Below, in pieces: positions 6,816-14,073 of a DNA stretch of 14,073 bases. The translations under genes were made by a program, and so were the position numbers. Within the stretch, counting starts at the first letter, position 1. The number at the start of each line of letters is the position of its first letter. The DNA is from an uncultured Clostridia bacterium (GTDB lineage Bacteria; Bacillota; Clostridia; Christensenellales; Pumilibacteraceae), in assembly GCA_947385185.1 (NCBI GenBank), contig CANDJX010000032.1, positions 1 to 14,073 of the forward strand, given 5' to 3'. Below the pieces are notes generated by a model, which worked only from the letters and a program-made list of their open reading frames with translations, was not told the origin of the DNA and did not search any database.

Positions 6816-8294
6816 ATGGCGGACAGCGTAGTCGGACAACTTGCGATTCTTGCGAAGTCGCAACCCGACAAAACGGCGATAATCGCGCATGACGAGCGAA
6901 TTTCGTACTACGGGTTGTATGCTCTTGCGCGCGGGTTCTGTTCGTACTTAAAAGGGATCGGAATAAAAAAAGGCGATTTTATCGTTTGCAGAGCGTCGGC
7001 GGCGGTTTGGTACTGGGCGGCGTTTTTCGGCGTTCATCTCGCGGGCGGCGTTTTCGTGCCGCTCGAAAAAGACTGCTCAACGGACGGAATATCCGACGTG
7101 TGCTCCGCGCTCGGCGGCGCTTTCGCCGTAGTTTCGACGGACGCGGACGCAGACGCGTTCGGGCGGACAAGCGTGTTTATACCGAGCCGCGAAGTGACTG
7201 CGCTCGCAAGGGAGCATTTCGACCCGAACGAGGTTTTTTCTTTCCCGTCCGCCCGCGACGTAGGTCAGATACTTTTTACGACGGGCACTACCGGAAAAGC
7301 CAAAGGCGTCGTGCTCGATCACAAATATTTTATATCGCCCGCCGTCCGGGGTACGGGGATCCCGTACGGCGTCGATACCGTGATGGCTTTGCCTGCGCCC
7401 ATGAATCATTTGCTTTCGGTGGGCAGGTGCACCTGCGTTCTTTACAACGGCGGCACGGCGGTTTTGCTCGACGGACTGACCGACCTCGGCGCGTTCTACG
7501 CCGCGATCGATAACGACGGCGTGAATTCGTTCACGCTTACGCCGTCCGCGCTGAATTATCTGATCGCGCTCGATCCGGACGAATTCGCGTCCCGCGCAGA
7601 CCGTTTGAAGTTCATCGAGATAGGCGGCGAAAAACTGCCGCGCGCCCGTCAGACCGAGCTCATATCGCTGTTGCCGTCGGTCAGACTTTTTATCGTGTAT
7701 GCTTCCACCGAAACGGGTGAGATAAGCTGTTACGAATTTTCCGCGCTCGGCGCGACGGACGACCGCGTCGGAAAGCCCGCTCCCGGCGTTGCGGTGCTGT
7801 TCACGGACGGTTCGGGCAACGAAGTCGGGGCTACGGCGGACGAGCCGGCATACATAACGGTGCGATCGGACGCGCTTATGCGCGGTTATTGGCGCGGTCG
7901 GGGAAAGACGGCGCCGGTCGGAAGCGGCGACAGCGTGACGATGAGCGATTACGGCTACATGGACGAGGAAGGATATCTGTGCATTGCGGGACGGGCGGGC
8001 GACGTGATAATTTCGGGCGGACACAAAATCAACCCGTCCGAAGTCGAAAACGTCGCGCTCGAATCGGGGCTTGTAAAAGACTGCGTGTGCTTCGGCAGAA
8101 AAGACGAAACTTTCGGCAGGATAGTGACTCTCCTCGTCGTCGCAAAGAGCGGAGAAAAATGCGATAAAGCCGCGTTGAAACGGTATCTTTCTTCCCGAAT
8201 CGAGGGATATAAAACACCGAAGATCATCGAGTTTGCCGACAGCGTCGTTCGGAATGCAAACGGAAAAATCGACAGGCGGCGTTATGCGGAATGA
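6816..8294 (+). CDS. AMP-forming acyl/aminoacyl ligase (ANL superfamily), DltA-like role
   Basis: I chose the ATG at 6816 because GGAGG (6806-6810) lies 5 bases upstream; an in-frame ATG at 6795 has only a weak site and would follow the predicted transcript start by about 15 bases. The product is 492 residues, usual for the family. ANL motifs in order: ATP/phosphate loop LFTTGTTGKAKG (153-164), YASTE (295-299), SDYGYMDEEGYLCIAGRAGD (hinge/ribose region, GRAGD at 392-396), SGGHKINPSEVE, and the terminal NANGKIDRRR with catalytic Lys484. The enzyme should adenylate a carboxylic acid and transfer it to a phosphopantetheine thiol. The carrier protein encoded 22 bases downstream is the likely acceptor, as DltA loads DltC. 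I see no residues that settle whether the substrate is D-alanine, another amino acid or a fatty/short-chain acid. First gene of a six-gene operon. Confidence 0.92.
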   Translation: MADSVVGQLAILAKSQPDKTAIIAHDERISYYGLYALARGFCSYLKGIGIKKGDFIVCRASAAVWYWAAFFGVHLAGGVFVPLEKDCSTDGISDVCSALGGAFAVVSTDADADAFGRTSVFIPSREVTALAREHFDPNEVFSFPSARDVGQILFTTGTTGKAKGVVLDHKYFISPAVRGTGIPYGVDTVMALPAPMNHLLSVGRCTCVLYNGGTAVLLDGLTDLGAFYAAIDNDGVNSFTLTPSALNYLIALDPDEFASRADRLKFIEIGGEKLPRARQTELISLLPSVRLFIVYASTETGEISCYEFSALGATDDRVGKPAPGVAVLFTDGSGNEVGATADEPAYITVRSDALMRGYWRGRGKTAPVGSGDSVTMSDYGYMDEEGYLCIAGRAGDVIISGGHKINPSEVENVALESGLVKDCVCFGRKDETFGRIVTLLVVAKSGEKCDKAALKRYLSSRIEGYKTPKIIEFADSVVRNANGKIDRRRYAE

Positions 8295-8316
8295 CCGCGC
8301 GCCGACGGAGAAACAT

Positions 8317-8559
8317 ATGGACAAACAGGAAATATTCGATAAAACGGTCGCCGATTACCGTGAGGTTTTCGACGACGACACGCCGCTTTCGGCGCAGACG
8401 GTGCTTTCCGACTTAAAATCGTGGGACAGTATGGGGCAGGTGACTTTCCTTGCCAAACTCTCGAAAACTTTTTCGGTCAAGTTCAGAATGAAAGACATAC
8501 TGAAATTCAGAACGGTCGGCGACGTCGTGGACGGGATCGCGGCGATCATGGGTCAATGA
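8317..8559 (+). CDS. Stand-alone acyl carrier protein
   Basis: The 80-residue product starts at an ATG with GGAG at 8307-8310; an in-frame ATG at 8284 would overlap the ligase gene and lacks a good site. The helix-2 motif WDSMGQVTFLAKL places the phosphopantetheine attachment at Ser38. Fold features of a carrier protein follow (FSVKFRMKDILKFRTVGDVV, close to the usual end of helix III and IV). Length and position between an ANL ligase and an MBOAT gene match DltC-type carriers. A phosphopantetheinyl transferase must be supplied from elsewhere in the genome. I infer it carries the activated acyl group from the ligase to the MBOAT protein. Confidence 0.92.
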   Translation: MDKQEIFDKTVADYREVFDDDTPLSAQTVLSDLKSWDSMGQVTFLAKLSKTFSVKFRMKDILKFRTVGDVVDGIAAIMGQ

Positions 8560-8563
8560 CGTT

Positions 8564-8869
8564 TTGAATGTCTGGTGGATAATCGTAATATGTATCGTTG
8601 CCGCGGCGGCGTTGCATTTTTTCGCTTTTGCGGCGCAATCGACCGTTCTCGGCATTGCGACGATCGTTTTGCATATCGCCGCGTCCGTGGCGCTCCTTCT
8701 CGTCGGCTCGACGCTCGAACAGATGCTCGTGTTTCTGTCCGCATCCGTCGCGGCATATTTTTTCGCGCGGCTTATAGCCTCGAGGCTGCGTAAAAAGAAA
8801 AATGCCGCATCCGTCGCGTCTCCGCAGGAAAGCCCGGAACGGGGCGGCGCGGAAGAGGAGGAGAAATGA
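8564..8869 (+). CDS. Small three-helix membrane protein of the acylation operon (TTG start)
   Basis: A 101-residue frame begins at TTG 8564, four bases after the carrier stop codon. No in-frame ATG or GTG exists nearby and no strong ribosome binding site is seen, so expression probably relies on translational coupling. Three hydrophobic segments at about 3-21, 27-48 and 51-75 are followed by a basic RLRKKK and an acidic tail ending GGAEEEEK. Its last four bases overlap the MBOAT start (ATGA), which supports it as a real gene. I recognise no family. DltX, a small membrane partner in dlt operons, is shorter and single-pass, so this could be a functional analogue but not an evident homologue. 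It may help dock the carrier at the MBOAT protein. Confidence 0.72.
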   Translation: MNVWWIIVICIVAAAALHFFAFAAQSTVLGIATIVLHIAASVALLLVGSTLEQMLVFLSASVAAYFFARLIASRLRKKKNAASVASPQESPERGGAEEEEK

Positions 8870-10359
8870 GTTTCAATTCGCTCGTTTTTTTGATTTATCT
8901 TGCCGTCGTGCTCGTTCTGTATTACGTTCTGCCTTTTAAGATTCGTTGGGCGATGCTTCTCATAGCAAGCTATTTCTTTTACGCGTACTGGAACTTTGCG
9001 CTTATTTTTCTCATTCTGACCACTACGCTGGTTTCGTATCTCGCCGGGCTTTTGATCGAAAGGACGGAAAAGCAGTGGATAAAGAATCTTCTGCTCGTGC
9101 TTGCGCTCGTCGTTTGCATAGGCTTTCTGATATTCTTCAAATATTTCAATTTCCTTTCCGGCAGCATTACGTCGCTCATCCGTTTATTCGGCGGCGAAGC
9201 CGACGATTTCTTTCTCGAACTTATACTTCCCGTCGGCATATCGTTTTATACGTTCCAGACGCTTTCTTACGTCATCGACGTATATCGCGGCACTATCGAA
9301 GCCGAAAAACATATCGGATATTTCGCGCTGTTCGTGTCGTTTTTCCCGCAGCTCGTAGCCGGTCCGATCGAGCGACCGCAGGATCTTATCCCGCAGCTCA
9401 AAACCGAACACAAGCCGGATAAAGACAACCTTTTGCGCGGTTTCAAAATAATGGCGGCGGGGTTCGTGAAAAAAGTCGTCGTAGCCGATACTCTTTCGGT
9501 ATACGTCAACGCCGTGTATAACGCGGCGGATCCCGGACAGGCGACGGGTATGTCCGTACTGCTCGCGACGCTTCTTTTTATGGTGCAGATATACTGCGAT
9601 TTTTCGGGCTATTCGGACATCGCGACGGGGTGCGCCAAAATGATGGGCATAGAGCTTACCGTCAATTTCGACAGACCGCTTGCGTCCGAAAGCCTCGACG
9701 AACTCTGGTCGCGTTGGCATATTTCGCTCAACAGCTGGTTCAGAGATTATATTTATCTCCCGCTCAACTATCGGGCGATAGGGAAAAAACATCTGAAAGC
9801 ACGGATTTATATCAATCTTATCATAGTGTTCTTCATAAGCGGCTTGTGGCACGGCGCGAACTGGACTTTCGTTATATGGGGACTTTACAACGGTATATGT
9901 CAGGTGCTCGAGGGCGCGCTCAAAAAGCCGAAAAGCGCGTTCTGCTCAAAGTTCGGTCTGAAAGAAAACGGCGACGGAACGAGGTGGCTGCGTATCCTGA
10001 AAACGAACGCGATCCTTCTTCTCGGGCTTGTGATGTTCAGATCGAATACCGTCGGCAATGCTTTTACGTTTTTCGGCAAACTTTTTTCGGACTGGTCTTT
10101 TTCCGCGGAGTATTTTACGGGGACGTTCTCGCTTATGGGAATTGACGTCGTCGGCGCGATAACGGCGGCGCTCGTCATCGCAGTTATGTTCGTCGCGGAT
10201 AAATTCATTATTCAGACCCGCGGCAACGACGTGCTCGCGGGAGAAAAGGCGGCGCTCGTCAATACGGGTTATATTTATATAATCTGGCTGATTGCCGTCG
10301 CATGGCTGCTGCTTATTGCTTCGGGACAGTCGTCCGGCTTTATTTATTTTCAGTTTTAG
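8866..10359 (+). CDS. MBOAT family O-acyltransferase (DltB/AlgI-like)
   Basis: The 497-residue polytopic membrane protein starts at an ATG overlapping the previous stop codon by four bases, after GAGGAGGAG. Family motifs: LPVGISFYTFQTLSYVIDVY, FFPQLVAGPIERPQDLIPQL, FSGYSDIATGCAKMMGI, the conserved RWHISLNSWFRDYIYLPL (His285) and SGLWHGANWTFVIWG with catalytic His329. Length and spacing are those of AlgI/DltB/PatA-type proteins. These take an acyl group at the cytoplasmic side and pass it through a central channel to an extracellular acceptor or partner. Here the donor is most likely the carrier encoded upstream, and the partner one of the two SGNH-like exported proteins downstream. Whether the acceptor is a teichoic acid, capsule or exopolysaccharide is not visible. 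Confidence 0.95.
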   Translation: MSFNSLVFLIYLAVVLVLYYVLPFKIRWAMLLIASYFFYAYWNFALIFLILTTTLVSYLAGLLIERTEKQWIKNLLLVLALVVCIGFLIFFKYFNFLSGSITSLIRLFGGEADDFFLELILPVGISFYTFQTLSYVIDVYRGTIEAEKHIGYFALFVSFFPQLVAGPIERPQDLIPQLKTEHKPDKDNLLRGFKIMAAGFVKKVVVADTLSVYVNAVYNAADPGQATGMSVLLATLLFMVQIYCDFSGYSDIATGCAKMMGIELTVNFDRPLASESLDELWSRWHISLNSWFRDYIYLPLNYRAIGKKHLKARIYINLIIVFFISGLWHGANWTFVIWGLYNGICQVLEGALKKPKSAFCSKFGLKENGDGTRWLRILKTNAILLLGLVMFRSNTVGNAFTFFGKLFSDWSFSAEYFTGTFSLMGIDVVGAITAALVIAVMFVADKFIIQTRGNDVLAGEKAALVNTGYIYIIWLIAVAWLLLIASGQSSGFIYFQF

Positions 10360-10367
10360 GAGGCGGC

Positions 10368-11810
10368 ATGAAAAAAATCATAGCGTTCATATTGTGTTTT
10401 GTCATAGCCGCCGCGCTCCCGTTCGTTGCGGTGCCTTGCGTGCTTGCGGCGACGGGCGCGCAGTATTCGGAAACTTATTACGCCGCGCTCGCAAAACAGT
10501 ACGACAGGCTTTGCGCGGTAAACGAACCGAAAGTCGTCGTTGTCGGCGGCTCGAGCGTTGCTTTCGGGCTGGACAGCGAGCTGTTCGGGAAGCTTTACGG
10601 CAAGCCGTCGGTCGCGTTCGGGCTGTATGGGTCGTTCGGCGTAAAAGTAATGATCGACCTTTCCAAAGCGAATCTGAGGAGCGGCGATACCGTCGTGATT
10701 GCTCCCGAAATATCTCCCGAATCGCTTTCTCTTTATTTCGGCGCGGAATCTATGCTCAAAGCGACGGAAGAACGGTTCGATCTCCTTTCGCATACGGCGT
10801 TCGACAATATAGGCGACATTATGGGCGCGTCGTGGGGGTTCGCGCTTACCAAACTGCAAAATTTGCGCTCGGGCGAGGAATTCGATATAAGCGGAGTATA
10901 CAGCAATTCTTCGGTGAATTCTTACGGCGAGATAGGCAGAGATCTGTTCCCGCGTAACGGCAACGTGCTCGCGACGGGGTATTTAAGCGATCGCGTCCGT
11001 TTCGACGTCGGCGACGTTTCGGACGAATTTATAGATTACGTCAACGATTACGTCGGGTACTGCCGCGCCCGCGGCGTTCGCGTATACTATTCGTTCGCGC
11101 CCGTAAACGGCAGGGCGGCGGACAGTAAAACGCTTCGCGCCGATACCGAAGAATATTACGGGTATCTTTCGCGGAAACTCGATTGCGAGGTAATTTCCGA
11201 TCCTTACGCGTACGTGCTCGATTACCGTTATTTTTACGATACGAACTTTCACCTCAACGACAGCGGGGCGGCGCTTCGCACCGCCATGCTCGTGCGCGAC
11301 TTAAAGCGCGCCGAAGGCGATACCTCGGCTGTGAATTTCGAATTGCCCGCGCCGCCCGATCCCGTTTACGTTCAGCGCGAAATAGATACGACGTTGCCGT
11401 ATACGGATTCCGGACTTTTCGAGTATACGGAAACGGAGGGCGGATATCTCGCCATATCCGGCATTAAGGACGAAGCGAGATTGCTTAAAAACATAGTGCT
11501 TCCCGTCGTTCACGACAACAAGTACGTCGTGTCCGTGCTTTCGGGCGCGTTCAAGGATTGCACCGAGCTCGAAGAAGTGACCGTTCCCGTCGGGATAGGT
11601 CAGATAGACAACGCCGTTTTCGACGGGTGTTCGTCGCTTGCGCGCATAAGAGTGCTCGAGAAAAGTCAGGATAATATAGCGGTTTCGGACGGACTTATGA
11701 TCGGCGTTCCGAAAACGTGCCGGATAGTGATCGTGAACGCTACTGTGTCCGATTTCGGCACGGGGTATTTCTGGTCGAGGTATGCCGAATATCTCGTAAA
11801 AGGCGATTGA
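10368..11810 (+). CDS. Exported SGNH-like protein with C-terminal BspA-type leucine-rich repeat (DltD/AlgX-like role)
   Basis: Starts at an ATG after AGGAGG (10358-10363), eight bases past the MBOAT stop; an earlier in-frame ATG at 10302 lies inside the MBOAT gene and is rejected. The 480-residue product has an N-terminal signal or anchor helix (about 3-28). The SGNH-like domain begins VVVVGGSSVAFGLDSELFG, with Ser62/Ser63 in the block-I position, and ends with YDTNFHLNDSGA, where Asp291 and His295 are the probable catalytic partners. Such proteins lie next to MBOAT genes in many Firmicutes and are thought to act in acyl transfer or removal outside the membrane. After residue ~350 a BspA-type (LRR_5) stretch appears, e.g. 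SGAFKDCTELEEVTVPVGI and NAVFDGCSSLARIRV. This suggests a binding arm added to the enzyme. Catalytic status is inferred from motifs only. Confidence 0.85.
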   Translation: MKKIIAFILCFVIAAALPFVAVPCVLAATGAQYSETYYAALAKQYDRLCAVNEPKVVVVGGSSVAFGLDSELFGKLYGKPSVAFGLYGSFGVKVMIDLSKANLRSGDTVVIAPEISPESLSLYFGAESMLKATEERFDLLSHTAFDNIGDIMGASWGFALTKLQNLRSGEEFDISGVYSNSSVNSYGEIGRDLFPRNGNVLATGYLSDRVRFDVGDVSDEFIDYVNDYVGYCRARGVRVYYSFAPVNGRAADSKTLRADTEEYYGYLSRKLDCEVISDPYAYVLDYRYFYDTNFHLNDSGAALRTAMLVRDLKRAEGDTSAVNFELPAPPDPVYVQREIDTTLPYTDSGLFEYTETEGGYLAISGIKDEARLLKNIVLPVVHDNKYVVSVLSGAFKDCTELEEVTVPVGIGQIDNAVFDGCSSLARIRVLEKSQDNIAVSDGLMIGVPKTCRIVIVNATVSDFGTGYFWSRYAEYLVKGD

Positions 11811-11835
11811 CGGCTTACGGAGAAGGATATTTGAT

Positions 11836-14073
11836 ATGAAAAGGGTAGTTTCTCTGATTCTGATAGCGGCTTTACTGTCGGCGGCGACGGCTTTTTCCGC
11901 ATGTGCGGAACGGCAGCCGACGGTACGCGTCATGGTCGAGGACGGAGAATACTATGAGGTGCTCGGAGAAAATCCGAAATCGGTCGGGATCGGCGGCGAC
12001 GTCGGTTTCGAGGTGGAGTTTGCCGAAGGCTGTTATTACGTTTCGAACAGCGCCGGCGCGGAGTACGAGGACGGAACGTTGACGCTTAAGAACGTCAGAA
12101 CGCCTCAGACGGTCATTGTAGACGCGGACATTACGCGCTACACCGTCAGACTTCACCCGGCAGAGGGAATGACCGTATATTCGGACGGCGAGGCGGTGAA
12201 CGGACTTTCGGCGGAAACCGTTTACGGCGGCGAAGCGGTTTTCGACGCGGTCGTCGATGACGGTTACGAATACGTCGGAATTACGGTGCTCGGCGACGGC
12301 GAGGCGGATTATTCGGACGGAAAACTTACGGTAAAAAACGTGCGGGCTTATACGGAATTGTTTGTTCAGCTTAAGAATAAATCGGAAGCGGGGAAAACGG
12401 AAGCTACCGTAAGACTGCTCCGCGGCGAAGGCTTTACCGTAAACGGCGTCTCGGAAAAGACCGTCGCGATCGGAAGCGACGTGAGTTTCGGGATTACGGT
12501 AACGGACGGATACTATTTCGTTGCAAGCAATTGCGGCGCATCTTATGCCGACGGTACGGTTACGCTTAAAAACGTAACAGCGGATCAGGACATAACGCTT
12601 TCTTTCCGCAAATCCGATGTTTCGACGATATATTACGAGCACGGAAGCGTGGAAAAAGCCGTAGTCGGCACGGGCATAATATACTCGGCGACGGCGGACG
12701 ACGGGTATACGTTCACGTACTGGACGAACGGCGGTACGCGTTATTCTTACGCGAATGACCTGACGGTGCCGCCCGACGCGGACGCGGAACTTACGCCGGT
12801 GTTCGTGCGCTCTGACGAAATGCAACTTATCGTCTATCACGCCAACGGCGGAACCGTGACGGGGAGCGGCGACGAAAGCGTGACGTATGCGTTCTCGAGC
12901 GACGTATATCTTTATCCCGCGGCGTTCGGCGAATGGTGTTTCAAAACGTTCGATCGAGAAGGCTACGTGCCGATCGAATACAATACAAAGCCGGACGGAA
13001 GCGGCAGAGTGTACTCGCTCGGCAGTCGCATATTCGAGGACGCAAAGACCGTGGATATCTACGTTATATGGGCGAAAGAAACGGCTGCGGACGACTTCGT
13101 TATGAGCCGTACGACAGGGGACGATCGCGCCGGAGTAACGCTCGAAAAATATATCGGAACGGACGAAATAGTCGTTATACCCGAAAACATCGACGGACTG
13201 CCCGTGCGGAACGTGTCTGGTGGATGTTTCGAAAACAGCGGAATTACCGAGGTCGTGATTTCGCGGAACGTCATGACGGTGGAACGGCGCGCGTTCGTCG
13301 GCTGCGAAAGACTTAAGACGGTCTATATGTGCGACAGCGTGGAAAACGTCTACGACGACAGTTTCATCGGCTGTGCGGAACTGTCCGATCTCCGCATGAT
13401 TGCGGTGCTTCCGCCCGTCTATTCGAATCATCTTATAGGAACTACGGTACGGCGTTTCGAACTGTTGTATTCCACGCGTAAAGACGACAGAACGAACATA
13501 ATATTTTACGGCGGAAGCAGTATTTTTCAGGGTATAGACGGCTCGACGATCTCGGGAATGTTCAATACTTCGTTTTTCCGTATAATAAACGGCGGACAGA
13601 ACGCTTATGTGTCGGGCGCGTTTATGCTCGATTTGTATTCTTCTTTCATGAAGCGAAGCGACGTAATGGTATATATTCCCGAGTACAGCGCGCTGGTATA
13701 TTCGAACGAGTGGGAACTGCCGACCTGGATAGTCCTCGAGGAATTTTACGACGCGTTCAGATTTATAGATCTGCGCGATTATACGGGCGTGTTCGGAGCT
13801 TTCCGCGATTTTCAGCACGGTTCTTCGAATTATACGTTCGTCGGTAAACTCAGACAGCTTGCCGACGGTAAAGCGCTCGAGTACGAGGATTATAACGATA
13901 CCGTGGACGAGTATTTCACGCGCGCCGATAATTTCGACGTCGTCCGCGCCGAAATTATGCAGGAGCCTGTTCCGATAAACTACGATATGTTCAAAGGTTA
14001 CGTTACGGACGTGATAAACGAAACGTATATCGCCAAGCTCATGCCGCGCGGTATCACGACTTATTTCGCAAGC
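11836..14073 (+). CDS. Lipoprotein with InlB-like repeats, BspA-type LRR and C-terminal SGNH-like domain (3' partial)
   Basis: Starts at an ATG 8 bases after AGAAGGA (11821-11827), 25 bases past the previous stop, and stays open for 746 codons to the window end. The signal peptide has a lipobox-like FSAC, lipidation predicted at Cys23. Three repeats of about 80 residues follow, each closing on a variant of DGTLTLKNV (starting at residues 79, 161 and 239); two more InlB-type repeats continue to about 425. A BspA-type LRR lies at about 444-520 (CFENSGITEVVISRNV, AFVGCERLKTVYM). Then an SGNH-like domain starts with NIIFYGGSSIFQGID, Ser561/Ser562 at the block-I position, resembling the start of the SGNH domain encoded just upstream. 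The Asp/His block would lie beyond the window. I infer a surface-anchored acylation or deacylation partner with a long repeat stalk; no enzyme activity can be claimed from the part seen. Confidence 0.85.
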   Translation, partial: MKRVVSLILIAALLSAATAFSACAERQPTVRVMVEDGEYYEVLGENPKSVGIGGDVGFEVEFAEGCYYVSNSAGAEYEDGTLTLKNVRTPQTVIVDADITRYTVRLHPAEGMTVYSDGEAVNGLSAETVYGGEAVFDAVVDDGYEYVGITVLGDGEADYSDGKLTVKNVRAYTELFVQLKNKSEAGKTEATVRLLRGEGFTVNGVSEKTVAIGSDVSFGITVTDGYYFVASNCGASYADGTVTLKNVTADQDITLSFRKSDVSTIYYEHGSVEKAVVGTGIIYSATADDGYTFTYWTNGGTRYSYANDLTVPPDADAELTPVFVRSDEMQLIVYHANGGTVTGSGDESVTYAFSSDVYLYPAAFGEWCFKTFDREGYVPIEYNTKPDGSGRVYSLGSRIFEDAKTVDIYVIWAKETAADDFVMSRTTGDDRAGVTLEKYIGTDEIVVIPENIDGLPVRNVSGGCFENSGITEVVISRNVMTVERRAFVGCERLKTVYMCDSVENVYDDSFIGCAELSDLRMIAVLPPVYSNHLIGTTVRRFELLYSTRKDDRTNIIFYGGSSIFQGIDGSTISGMFNTSFFRIINGGQNAYVSGAFMLDLYSSFMKRSDVMVYIPEYSALVYSNEWELPTWIVLEEFYDAFRFIDLRDYTGVFGAFRDFQHGSSNYTFVGKLRQLADGKALEYEDYNDTVDEYFTRADNFDVVRAEIMQEPVPINYDMFKGYVTDVINETYIAKLMPRGITTYFAS

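Noticed and set aside
7077..8324. 415-codon minus-strand frame opposite the ligase gene
   Set aside because: In codon register with the ligase and explained by the same rare-codon effect; the ligase motifs are unambiguous on the plus strand.
6816..11810. Naming the operon genes dltA, dltC, dltB and dltD
   Set aside because: Gene order, the three-helix small protein and the LRR fusion differ from the standard dlt operon, and no residue seen proves D-alanine specificity. The role is described as dlt-like only.
11872..13818. 648-codon open frame on the minus strand, opposite the terminal lipoprotein gene
   Set aside because: Also in register with the plus-strand gene, whose lipobox, repeats, LRR and GGSS motifs are clear. 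The minus product is Arg/His/Val-rich with no domain.

Overview
The window looks like a contig end from a Firmicutes/Clostridia genome of moderately high GC, probably a gut-type uncultured lineage assembled from short reads. This is inferred from AGGAGG-type ribosome binding sites, lipoprotein signals, InlB/Listeria-Bacteroides repeats, BspA-type leucine-rich repeats and a domain-permuted GH3 enzyme. I cannot name the species. Bases 1-48 are not biological: they match an Illumina dual-index P5/Read-1 adapter with an 8-base index, so the real sequence starts at about base 49.

Region A (49-6420) is a surface carbohydrate-handling block on the + strand. It holds (1) the 3' end of a large secreted protein, probably the tail of a GH3 glycosidase, with Ig-like domains, one InlB-type repeat, a short collagen-like stretch and a Gly-Gly-Cys membrane tail; (2) a lipoprotein with an Ig-like domain, three InlB-type repeats and a CBM6/35-like module; (3) a complete permuted GH3 glycosidase anchored in the membrane at both ends. 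Strong hairpins without U-tracts separate these genes, and a textbook rho-independent terminator closes the block at 6476-6514.

The spacer 6515-6744 is T-rich and contains a 10-bp tandem repeat and a 35-bp imperfect direct repeat. It ends in a near-consensus SigA promoter (TTGACT, 17-bp spacer, TATAAT).

Region B (6816 to the window end) is a tightly packed operon of six genes: an AMP-forming acyl/aminoacyl ligase, a stand-alone acyl carrier protein, a small three-helix membrane protein with a TTG start, an MBOAT acyltransferase, an SGNH-like exported protein with a C-terminal BspA-type LRR, and a lipoprotein with InlB-like repeats, a BspA-type LRR and a second SGNH-like domain that runs off the window. 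The logic resembles the dlt operon (ligase, carrier, MBOAT, SGNH-type DltD): an acyl group would be activated, loaded on the carrier, passed across the membrane by the MBOAT and placed on a cell-surface polymer by the SGNH proteins. The unusual part is the pair of extracellular proteins in which LRR and SGNH-like domains occur in opposite order. I read this as a candidate cell-envelope or exopolysaccharide acylation system; acyl donor and acceptor are unknown.
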